Shown in pieces: positions 35,023-44,774 of a stretch of 64,000 bases of DNA. A model generated the notes under the pieces. It was given only the letters and a program-made list of their open reading frames with translations. It did no database searches and was not told the DNA's origin. Each line of letters opens with the position of its first letter. Position 1 is the stretch's first letter. Source of the stretch: Russula earlei. Its lineage: Eukaryota; Basidiomycota; Agaricomycetes; Russulales; Russulaceae. Position numbers and translations under genes: made by a program. The stretch lies in assembly GCA_025769875.1 (NCBI GenBank), contig JAGFNK010000300.1:1-64000 (forward strand), read 5' to 3'.

Positions 35023-35596
35023 GCTGAAGGAGTGCGGCGCATGGTGAAGACAGATGGCAGGTCAATGCAGGCAGTGTGACTGGCATGGCTGTGACTGTGG
35101 GTGTGGAGGGCCAAATGTGAGTTGGAAGGGAGTGGTGCGACTGATGCATCTGAGACAGCGGGTGTGATGGGAATGAGGGCAAAGGATGGTCAGAATGGAG
35201 AGGTGAGAGGGGTGATGAGTGGCTGGTCGTCACTCCGATCACACTGAAAACAATGTTGCACACCACAACATTTGAGTCAAAAACACTATGGGGCTGCCTC
35301 AAGACAGCCCATGGGTACAACATGAGGGAAAGATAATAGATATAGACCATGATTTTGAGTTGTAATTCATCTAATACACATGTGGAGGTGGCTTGAGTCC
35401 AGCTCCACCAAATCTCACTCAAATCTCATGAAAACAATGGGGCTGCCTAGCCCTCATTCAGACGATTCAGGGACAATAAGTTTTATGTGAATTGAAGCTG
35501 TTTTGAGGGAGATATTCGCCCCGCACGTTTGAGAGGGTTTTCTGCACCGATTTGGGTGGAATTCAAACTCCGCCAAGTGCACTGAAAACGGCAATA

Positions 35597-35691
35597 ATAT
35601 AGAACAATGGAAATGCAATGTATAGAATAAAGTGAAGCTTGTTACAAGGCTTTGTCCAGTCATGATGAGTAAAGTGCTTTATCAGCACACT
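35597..35691 (-). repeat. 95-bp bridge between E1 and E2 (part of LTR C-type element)
   Basis: The sequence GAGTAAAGTGCTTTATCAGC (about 35667-35686) is the reverse complement of bases just left of the chromovirus at 57.9 kb, which belong to the LTR C copy there. The bridge therefore looks like target sequence left between the two DNA transposons, in the same orientation as LTR C at 43.3 kb. Confidence 0.6.
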
Positions 35692-35693
35692 TA

Positions 35694-37058
35694 TTGCCGT
35701 TTTCAGTGCACTTGGCAGAGTTTGAATTCCACCCAAATCAGTGCAGAAACCCCCTCAAACATGCGGGATGAATATCTCCCTCAAAACAGCTTCAATTTAT
35801 ATGAAAAGTATTGTCCCTGAATCGCCTGAATGAGGGCTAGGCAGCCCCATTGTTTTCATGAGATTTGAGTGAGATTTGGTGGAGCTGTACTCAAGCCACC
35901 TCCACATGTGTATTAAATGAATTACAACTCAAAATCATGGTCTATATCTATTATTTTTCCCTCATGTTGTACCCATGGGCTGTCTTGAGGCAGCCCCATA
36001 GTGTTTTTGACTCAAGCATTGTGGTGTGAAATGTTGTTTCCCTCATATCATGTGACAGTAGCACGGTAATGTGCCAGGAAGGAGCCCCCCCAGGAAGTGC
36101 ACACCTGAGCCCATGGGGTGGTGAAGTGTGTCCAAGAATGCAGAATGACTTCATAAGACTGAAGCTCCAAAGAGGAGGAGCACCTATTGGGAATGCAAGA
36201 ATGCGTTTGTTCATTCAACTGCACTCAGGTTCACACAGATGATAAGGGAACAACAGGGCAACTTTATTCAACATGGTAGCAGATACAGGTGGGAACTAAG
36301 GCTAAGGGACAGGAAAAGCACAAAAGACAGGCATATGAAAGGAAATCTAGACGTGAGAAGGGGACCGAAGCTGGACAATGCAAGGTATCGAGTCATGGTC
36401 TCCAGCGGCTGTGGTAGTGGCGTGTGGCGATTTGTGAAGGATGGCCAAGGCCAGGTGTGGTGATGAGGGGTGTGGTCGAGTCGCGACACGAGGAGGGGGA
36501 GACGATGCAAAGGAGAGGCTGGAGGGGGGATAGGGAGAGTGCTAGTGGGTGGTCGCTTGGGCACTGATGGTGCTGCTGAACACGATTAGTGGGTGGGATG
36601 ATAGGAGAACTTGGATGGCAGATGCAAGGTAGAGGAGTGAGGGGGTGTGGAAGTAGAAAGGGAGAGGGAAGACGGCGGCAGGCTGGGAAATGGACGCATA
36701 GGCGGTGTGCAGATCTCTGACTAACAAAATGAGAGTCTAGTGAAAAAGGGGAGAAAAGCATACCAAAATGTACAGTAGCAACACCGTCCAATGGCAAGGA
36801 AGACAGTGGCGTGGTATGGGGCTCTTTGACTGTGCATTGGGACTCATCGGTGCATGGTGAAGGTGGGGGCATTGAGGGCGAGGGTGTGTGGTGGTTGATG
36901 GGGGCAAGGGTGGCGTGCTGGCAGTGACAATGATGATGATGTGAGGACGAAGAGGAGATGGCACAAAAGAAATACGCACATATGTACTCTTGTAAGCGAT
37001 TTGCAGCCAGCCATATAGCTGTGTGGGTGAGTTGACATCAAGGCCGTGCGCCTTTGTG
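35694..37058. repeat. E2 left TIR
   Basis: Reverse complement of the right TIR from 43283 down to about 41921. It contains a purine-rich tract near 36470-36660 and, at the inner end, CAGCCAGCCATATAGCTG followed by a stretch reaching GACATCAAGGCCGTGC. Confidence 0.85.
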
Positions 37059-37095
37059 ACAATTTTGCATGTCTTGTGGTCCGTGCATGTGTGCT

Positions 37096-37487
37096 GTAGT
37101 GAGTTCCCAGGCTTCTGCATTTACATAGGCATAGGACTCTTCCTCCCCATCCTCATCAATAGCAGGAAGGGATGTCCTGGAAGCCTGAGCTTGTGGTTGT
37201 GATCGCTTTGGTCGAGTGGGAGTGCCTGAGCTGTCACTTTCATTTCCACCAGTTCTTTTTTGGGCAGCCTTCCTTTGGCCAGTAGTATGTGTTGGTGCAG
37301 GCTGGTGTTTTGAAGCACATTGCTTTGAGCCCATGAGGGTTTAGGGGGTTGAAATGGAGGGGTAGAGTAAGGTATGGTGAGCAGCTCTGGGAAGGGAAGA
37401 ACACCCTGTCATCGTCCTGGAGTAGGAGTGGACAGGTGGACAGTTGATGAATAAGCCACACGACTCTTTACACACTCACTTTACGCT
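37096..37487. repeat. Inner inverted repeat of E2, left copy
   Basis: Reverse complement of about 38957-39340. On the minus strand it includes the first exon of the SAM-like gene (98-codon frame 37038-37334, start MGSKQCASKHQPAP). Together the two copies bracket the transposase, so a duplicated gene start has become a pair of inverted repeats. Confidence 0.8.
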
Positions 37488-37528
37488 TTCTTTACATCAC
37501 GCTTTTCATCACACACTCAACTAAACAT

Positions 37529-38575
37529 ATGCCACATGGCTGGGCATTGTCTGATGATGCATGCTGGATTATCTTACACATGTCTTCAAGATTGACCCTT
37601 GACGATATCACCCATCACACTGGAGTTCCTCATTGTACTATAGAGCGCATTGTGGCAAAATTTCAGATCTCATGGAACAGCCAATCACCCAAACAGTCTA
37701 CTCCAACCAGCAAATAGAATCCTTACAATGCAGGAAGTACAAGTGAGTTCCCCACATTCTCTAGTTCATTCTGTGGCACATATTGGCTAGTTTCTTCAAG
37801 GCACCATCATCCATACTCCGGATGCCTATCTTGACAAGCTGAGAGATATTTTAAGAGAAAGGACTGGCGTTGAGGTGTCATTGATGACTATATGGCGTAC
37901 CCTGAGAAGGAGTGGCTTCATGATGAAGAAGGTAAGTCATTTCACCTTGAGTTCACACTCAAGTGCACTGACTTGCCCAGCTGAGCAAAAATGCACTAGA
38001 GCACAACGAGGACCTGCGCCTTCAGTATTGGTATACCTTTTGCATCACCTATACTGCAGAGCAGGTGGTTTTTGTGGACAAAAGCTCCTTTGATTGCCGA
38101 ACTGACCTTCGAGGGCAAGCATGGGCGATGTCAGGGCAAGCAGCAGTAAGGAAGAGCTTTTTCATTTGAGGAAAACGGTGTGTCCTGCTATCTATATCTA
38201 CAACAGACTAGAATACAAAGTATCCAGTTATTCACTTCTCCCAGTGCTCTCACTCGATGGCATCATCTATAGCCAGCTGGTTGAGGGTTCTTTCACATCT
38301 GAACTATTTACCAGCTTCATCCAAGGTCTACTTTCGAAAATGAATACCTTCCCTGGCAAGAACTCAGTATTGATCATGGACAACGCGTGCATTCATAGAA
38401 GTCCACAAATACTCCAAATGGTCGAAGAAAGGTATTATATTGTTTTCTCATGCTGATGTATTGCTCATTTGATGAAGGGGATGTCAGCTCCTTTACCTGC
38501 CACCATACTCTCCTGATTTTAATCCAATCGAACTCGCATTTTCAAAGATCAAGGCCTACGTTCATCGGAATGGGG
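37529..38575 (+). pseudogene. Tc1/mariner (DDE_3) transposase, decayed
   Basis: The N-terminal DNA-binding part (37529-37717) includes LTLDDITHHTGVPHCTIERI, a helix-turn-helix of this superfamily. After a probable intron (GTAAGTCA to TTGCCCAG, about 37931-37980), the catalytic core follows with VVFVDKSSFDCRT (first Asp), SVLIMDNACIHRS (second Asp) and PPYSPDFNPIELAFSKIKA (acidic third residue). The enzyme would cut and paste DNA at TA. It is broken by a TGA at 38167-38169, where FIRGKR would be expected (CGA to TGA), and by frame shifts around 38170-38220 and in the N-terminal part. Confidence 0.8.
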
Positions 38576-38956
38576 GTGTGGTTATGCTGACTCGGGTGGT
38601 GATGATACCAATTTGTGGGTTTTCCTGTATAGGGCAGCATTCTCTGTTACATTGGATGACGCAGCAGGTTGGTTCCACAAATGTCACTATATCTGACCTT
38701 TTCCAAGTTACTGTGGTGTCCCCTTGTTGTACTGTATTGTACCTTGCAAAGCTACCATTCCGGCCTTGAACATCATTGGACCCCAAGCCAACTGCTGCCC
38801 CGAGCAGCAGGAGACCCCCACCACTCACGGCTGCTGGCCATGAAATCAACTGTGCTGGCCTTTCCCCCTACAATCTGCTCCCCATGTTCTCACCCACATC
38901 CACGAACTCACTATGACACCTGCATGGGTGCCTCATGTGTGGGCCCTGTTGTTGCA

Positions 38957-39340
38957 TAAAGCGAGTGCGTAAAGAGTCGTGTGGCTTATTCATCAACCGT
39001 CCACCCTGTCCACTCCTACTCCAGGACAACAACAGGGCATTCTTCCCTTCCCAGAGCTGCTCACCATACCTTACTCTACCCCTCCATTTCAACCCCCTAA
39101 ACCCTCATGGGCTTGAAGCAACGTGCTTCAAAACGCCGGCCTGCACCAACATGTACTACTGGCCAAAGGAAGGCTGCCTGAAAAAAACTGGTGGAAATGA
39201 AAGTGACAGCTCAGGCACTCCCACTCGACCAAAGCTGATCACAACCACAAGCTCAGGCTTCCAGGACATCCCTTCCTGCTATTGATGAGGATGGGGAGGA
39301 AGAGTCCTATGCCTATGTAAATGCAGAAGCTGGGGAACTC
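38957..39340. repeat. Inner inverted repeat of E2, right copy
   Basis: Mirror of 37096-37487. On the plus strand it leads into the remainder of the SAM-like gene, so the right copy is the original gene start and the left copy is the duplicate, or both are ends of the inner transposon unit. Confidence 0.8.
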
Positions 39341-40729
39341 AGTCCACTGGACCTATATACTCTTGCAGATGGCAGTAAACGCACCTCACCCATCAGACCC
39401 ATAGAAGGGAGTGATGCTTCAATTTTTGGAAGGTGTGCAAATAATGATGAATTGACCCCTTTCACCAGTGACTAGTGACCCCAGGCCGTCCAGCAATCAA
39501 CCTCACATTTGATGTCCCATACAAAAATGTGTCTCAGGAACTTGCTGTTGAATCTGACATCTCATTTTCAGATCTTCTTGTCCAAATTGTGGCCAAAATG
39601 GAAATGAAGCATCGTCTGTCTATTGCACATTGGATACATCATTCCCTGGATGGTGCCCAAGATGGGCAAGCCTGTTGCAAAGTTGCTTGAAGATGGAGTT
39701 TCCTTTCAAAAGCTAATCGTGCATGTGTGGAACCATATCGATGAACAGAAGGCGAAAAACTGTGGAAAGGGCAAGGTCAAGCCTTTCAGCATCCAGATTG
39801 TTGATACCTCTGAACCAGGCACAGAAAAGGTGTGCCTAAATGCTACTCTGCATAACTTCATCTGACGATTTCTCGACGGAAGGGTCCAGGGAAAAGAAAG
39901 ACCCAGGTACAGTCAGCACCCTCAAATGCGCTTTTGGATCTCCCTGACCAAGAACAACATGAACTTTTAAAGCTCTTGACTGACAAACACCAGTGTGAAA
40001 AGCACAATATGCCATGCTATGTGCAAATGAATGGTGTACACTACCAGTACACGATGGACGATCTGAGCATTTGGGCCTCCTTGTTGGTACGTGCCATTGT
40101 TTTCTTTTGGATCTTCATAGCTTAAAACCACCTTTGCAGGCATGTTGCCTTGCAACAGTTGATACTCCCCCAGACAAACTGAATCTCATGGACAAATGCT
40201 TTCAACAGGTGAAAGTCAGGAACCGGGAAACATCACAACCACCCCCTTCCGATATGTTGGACTCCATGCCAAACCCTAGCCACACGGTGGCTGGATCGTC
40301 CTCTGATCCACACCAATGGGTGCAAATGATGATGATGATGCTGGTGGTGCCTTTGCCAACAATGTTAATGGTTCGAACTCCCATCGCTTACCTCGCTCTG
40401 AAAACATCGTTCCCTTTACTCCGAACCCTGGGTCTTCGCCAACCCAGTCAAAGTGCACCACATCCAATAGGAGCATCACCTACCCTGACCTGAGGGAGTG
40501 GCTCCATTCTATTGAAGAGCACCCTGTCCAAAATAAATATGGTGAAGATCTCTCACAGTACACTGACATCCTTGTAGAAACCCACAAACTTTATACGATT
40601 GAAGACATTGTACCACTCACTTGCAGTGAGCTGGCAGATGTTGGTGGCATGGAATTCGGGACAGCCTCACGGATTTTGCGCTTTGCAGTGGAGGATGCAT
40701 CAGCTATGGAGAAAAACAAGAAGGCTTGA
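39107..40729 (+). pseudogene. Gene with C-terminal SAM-like domain, broken
   Basis: Begins with the ATG at 39107 (MGLKQRAS). An early stop TGA and a one-base loss at about 39179 are visible by comparison with the inverted copy at 37.3 kb. Further blocks are LPAIDEDGEEESYAYVNAEA (near 39270), INLTFDVPYKNVSQELA (near 39496) and CEKHNMPCYVQMNG (near 39996), a Cys-His-Cys set. The last part (40480-40729) reads YPDLREWLHSIEE ... LTCSELADVGGMEFGTASRI, resembling a SAM (sterile alpha motif) domain for protein-protein contact. Several frame changes correspond partly to introns. Host gene capture or a transposon accessory gene is possible. Confidence 0.55.
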
Positions 40730-41920
40730 TTTTAAGAATATACAAACACTTTTCTATACTAGACTTGGATATATGGACACTATTGTCAAGGCAGTTGACT
40801 CTTTCACCATCTCCCCTTTCAAGAGCAGGCAGATCCCCAGTGAATAACTCTGTGAGCAGTCGTGATTATGAAGGTACCAGGTCCTATCTGGAAGCCTCCC
40901 CATGCTGAAAGCAAGGCCACTCTTTCACCATCCTCCTCTTTAAGAGTAAGCGGATCTCTTCCTTTCCTCCCTCTCCTCGCTGCTGGCCATCCCTGTTGTA
41001 CGTGTGCCTGGGATGTAGCTGATGTATTGCCCTCAACATCCCTGTAGCCTGCGATGGAAGTCTTTAGCATGTCACAGGGTAGCTGGTACCATCAGTTCAT
41101 GCCCTGTGCATCTCGCTCTTTTCTTTTTTTCTGCATCTTCGCCCCATGCCAAGTGGTGCAATTGCACAAGGCTGTTGGGGCAGCCCTAGGTCCTGTGGCC
41201 TCATTGCACCCACGTGCATGGACACCTGAGCGTGCCCCTTCGCCATCGAATGCCCTTTTTTGTTGTCAGATGGGACATTCCCCTCATTCATGTGTTGGTA
41301 GGAATAAGCCAGCTGAACCACAACCGCCATTGTTCAGTCATCATGTGCCCTCCGACAGACCAACAGAGAGCCTGAGGCACAGTCTTTTGACAGGGTAATA
41401 TATCACACAAGGGAAGCATTTTTCTAGCAATGACCTAACTCTTTTTTATTTGACTGGTTATACGCGTGGTGTCAGTCCACGTTCTCCCCAGATTCCTCAG
41501 AAAGACCGCCTTGCGGTCAACAACCCTCATCCACCTTCCCACCCAAATGGTCGGCGTGCCACCCAAACAAAAGCTCAAACTTGAGGTATCGAGCTTGCCC
41601 AGTTGCAGTGTCATGGTGCTCATCCTGCACCAAGATTGTGCCACGGAACCACTGGTAAGTGAATCAGTCTTGAATTGCGACTAAAAGACAGAAAAATCAC
41701 CCATAAAGTGACTGCGAGCAGGAGCGCACTGGATGACGGACTTGAAGATGTTGGCATATGGCATGTTCAACCTCAAGAGCAAGAGAATGGGCTAGGTGAA
41801 GGTGAGGTGGGTGTGAGAAGCAACGTACAGTGTCCAAGTGATGTGTGGCAGCAAGGAAGCAACTCAAAAAAAACAAGCATAAGTGTATGTGCCACCAACT
41901 CGCTCAGTGTTCGCATTCAC

Positions 41921-43283
41921 AAAGGTGCATGGCCTCGATGTCAACTCACCCACACACAACTATATGGCTGGCCGCAAATCGCTTACAAGAGTACATATGT
42001 GCATATTCCTTTCATGCCATCTCCTCTTCATCCTCACATCATCATCATCATCACCATCAGCACGCCACCCTTGCCCCCATCAACTGCCGCACGCCCTCGC
42101 CCTCAATGCCCCCGCCTTCACCATGCACCAACAAGTCCCAACGCACAGTCAAAGAGCCCCGTACCACGCCACTGTCTTTGTTGCCATCGGATGGTGTTGC
42201 TACTGTACATTTTGGTATGCTTTTCTCCCCTTTTTTACTAGACTCTCATTTTGTTAGTCAGAGATCTGCACGCCACCTATGTGTTCATTTCCCAGCCTGC
42301 CATTGTCTTCCCTCTCCCTTTCTACTTCCATGCCCCCTCGCTCCTCTACCTTGCATCTGCCATCCAAGTTCTCCAATCGTCCCACCCGCAATCGCGTTCA
42401 GCAGCGCCATCAGTGCCCAAGCAACCACCCACCAGCACTCTCCCTATCCCCCCTCCAGCCTCTCCTTTGCATTGTCTCCCCCTCCTCGTGTCGCGACTCG
42501 ACCACACCCCTCATCACCACACCTGGCCTTGGCCATCCTTCACAAATCGCCACATGCCACTACCACAGCCGCTGGAGACCACGACTCAATACCTTGCATT
42601 GTCCAGCTTCGGTCCCCTTCTCACGTCTAGATTTCCTTTCATATGCCTGTCTTTTGTGCTTTTCCTGTCCCTTAGCCTTAGTTCCCACCTGTATCTGCTA
42701 CCATGTTGAATAAAGTTGCCCTGTTGTTCCCTTATCATCTGTGTGAACCTGAGTGCAGTTGAATGAACAAACGCATTCTTGCGTTCCCAATAGGTGCTCC
42801 TCCTCTTTGGAGCTTCAGTCTTATGAAGTCATTCTGCATTCTTGGACACACTTCACCACCCCATGGGCTCAGGTGTGCACTTCCTGGGGGGGCTCCTTCC
42901 TGGCACATTACCATGCTACTGTCACATGATATGAGGGAAACAACATTGCACACCACAATGCTTGAGTCAAAAACACTATGGGGCTGCCTCAAGACAGCCC
43001 ATGGGTACAACATGAGGGGAAAAAAATAGATATAGACCATGATTTTGAGTTGTAATTCATTTAATACACATGTGGAGGTGGCTTGAGTCCAGCTCCACCA
43101 AATCTCACTCAATTCTCATGAAAACAATGGGGATGCCTAGCCCTCATTCAGGCGATTCAGGGACAATAAGTTTTATGTGAATTGAAGCTGTTTTGAGGGA
43201 GATATTGCCCTGCACGTTTGAGAGGGTTTTCTGTGCCAATTTGGGTGGAATTCAAACTCCACCAAGTGCGCTGAAAATGGCAA
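41921..43283. repeat. E2 right TIR
   Basis: Mirror of 35694-37058. It includes the sequence GTTGAATAAAGTTGCCCTG near 42705. The stretch 40730-41920 between the SAM-like gene and this TIR has no supported gene. Confidence 0.85.
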
Positions 43284-43285
43284 TA

Positions 43286-43757
43286 AGTCCTTCAAGAGTA
43301 TGTCAACAAGATGAGAGGGGCTCTGCAAATGGAGTAGGAGTCAACTGTTTGGGATTGGCAAACTAAGTTGAGCTTAAGGCTCAACTGATACAAACTGGGG
43401 GCTTTATATAGCCTTGAGGGATAAGGTTCTTGCTACTGTAAGTACTGGTAGGTGATATAGAAGCGAGGGTAGCTCATGGAAGCAATGGTTGCTTCCACTG
43501 TAAATGATCTTGGTGCTGGAAGCATTAAGTACTTCCCTAATCAGGAAATTGATGTACTCTGAAGTACCAATGCATATGGACCAGAAGCAATGTGAATCAT
43601 TGCTTCCTCAATACATCTTAAGAAAGATATGATCAATGCACTCTAAATGATGTAGCAAGGAACTGAAATGGTCAAGATCTGACATATGAGCGACACAAAC
43701 AATCCAGTCCATAGTTTGGGTGTCTGGCATCTTCCAGACCCCAAACCACTCAGTAAC
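43286..43757 (-). repeat. LTR C, copy 2 (split by LTR A and flanked by E2)
   Basis: Read on the minus strand it begins TGTTAC at 44727, jumps over LTR A, and continues with TGAGTGGTTTGGGGTCTGG from 43757 down to GAAGGACT next to E2. Comparison with the unbroken copy at 57129 shows that the site CATCCTGTTACC.. is the empty form of the LTR A insertion. Confidence 0.85.
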
Positions 43758-44721
43758 TGTCATGAACCATTTCCCAGAGAGGGCCCTTGAAGGACCCTTC
43801 CTTATGAGAGGAAACCCAGCCTCTATGGTGTCACCCTGTTCACATGGACAAAAGGGGTGAGTAGAGGTGTCCACAATATCGCGCGTGCATTGTTGCATGA
43901 GCAATTCTTGGCACAATTGACATACAGCAAGCCCCACTTAATGGCAACCCTTTTAGCAATAAAGGACAGTATTATAGCCTCCCTAAGGACCCTTTAGGAT
44001 GACCCTAAATGCTCTACAATAGGCACTAACACAATACTAAAGACCCTACAACATGTTATTAGACTAACTCTAATAACTATAGAATGAACCATAAAGCAAT
44101 ACTAAGGACCTTAGTAGAAGTATTAGGGTCAACTCTAAGAACCCTAATAGAACTATATAAGGGACCTTATAGACAACTCTATTCCCTGAACCAAACTACA
44201 AGTCCTCAAATGACCAGCCCTAAACTAACTAACAGCAAATGAATCGGGTGCTTCACACATGTACTAAAGCAGTGAACACATGGACAGTAAAGGCTCTTAC
44301 TCATCAATGGAAGCCTTCTTACTCAGCAGCTTACTGAGCATGACTGAGCATGCTCAGTAAGCATACTCTGACTTCTTACTCATCCATCTATTGTGCTTAA
44401 TAACAAGGTTATGACTTGTTCCCTATTTAGCAGTTCTCTTGTAGTATATAAGCGCTCAATAAAGTAGCGGACAGTCTTCAGACTGTCCATTTGTTTATGG
44501 CACTCTCTATCCCTGGGATACTCCTTTAAGGACCATCCCCTTGTGACCATTCTGGCTTCTTCCCTGCATACCTGCTCAACTCTACCAGTAACTATACCTC
44601 TCTGGTATTTGCTACTGCTTTGGACTCTACTTCTTGCCCACGCCATCTTAGACATCTATTGACTTGTCTTCAAGCTTACTCCTCACTCTTGAACTGGATA
44701 GTTCAACAGTGAGTCTTGACA
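43758..44721 (+). mobile_element. Solo LTR A, copy 2
   Basis: Begins TGTCATGAACC and ends GAGTCTTGACA, with a perfect 5-bp duplication GTAAC on both sides (43753-43757 and 44722-44726). It contains the TATA-like box AGTATATAAG, the hairpin GGACAGTC..GACTGTCC near 44468, and an inverted motif GAGCATGCTC near 44346. It is inserted in LTR C. Confidence 0.94.
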
Positions 44722-44727
44722 GTAACA

Positions 44728-44774
44728 GGATGGAGAATGACTTTTTTTTTTTTTGGAAAACCCTGTCTTTTTAC
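44728..44774 (-). repeat. SINE 3' end fragment next to LTR C
   Basis: On the minus strand it reads GTAAAAAGACAGGG, an A-run, then GTCATTCTCCATCC, matching the 3' end of the SINE at 56.8-57.1 kb. The rest of the SINE is missing; TAGGGCTGTTCAC begins at 44775. The same SINE end precedes LTR C at both loci, which suggests that the two loci derive from one duplicated locus or that the tail is part of the LTR C element. Confidence 0.5.

Larger units (their letters stand above)
32117..35594. mobile_element. DNA transposon E1 (long TIRs, TA duplication)
   Basis: The ends TTGCC...GGCAA are each preceded or followed by TA (32115-32116 and 35595-35596), as expected for the Tc1/mariner group. The TIRs are about 370-460 bp long (32117 to about 32575, and about 35175 to 35594). 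Their outer 350 bases match the ends of E2. The left end is duplicated: a second TATTGCCATTTTCAG lies at 32146-32160. Between the TIRs lie a gag-like ORF and LTR F sequence on the minus strand, and no transposase. It is therefore non-autonomous and probably dependent on E2-type transposase. Confidence 0.8.
35694..43283. mobile_element. DNA transposon E2 (7.6 kb, long TIRs, Tc1/mariner-type transposase)
   Basis: Ends TTGCC...GGCAA with TA on both sides (35692-35693 and 43284-43285). The TIRs are about 1.36 kb (35694 to about 37058, and about 41921 to 43283), unusually long for this group. The internal region carries a DDE transposase (37.5-38.6 kb) and a gene with a SAM-like end (39.1-40.7 kb). 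It may be the autonomous relative of E1. The transposase is now broken. Confidence 0.8.
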
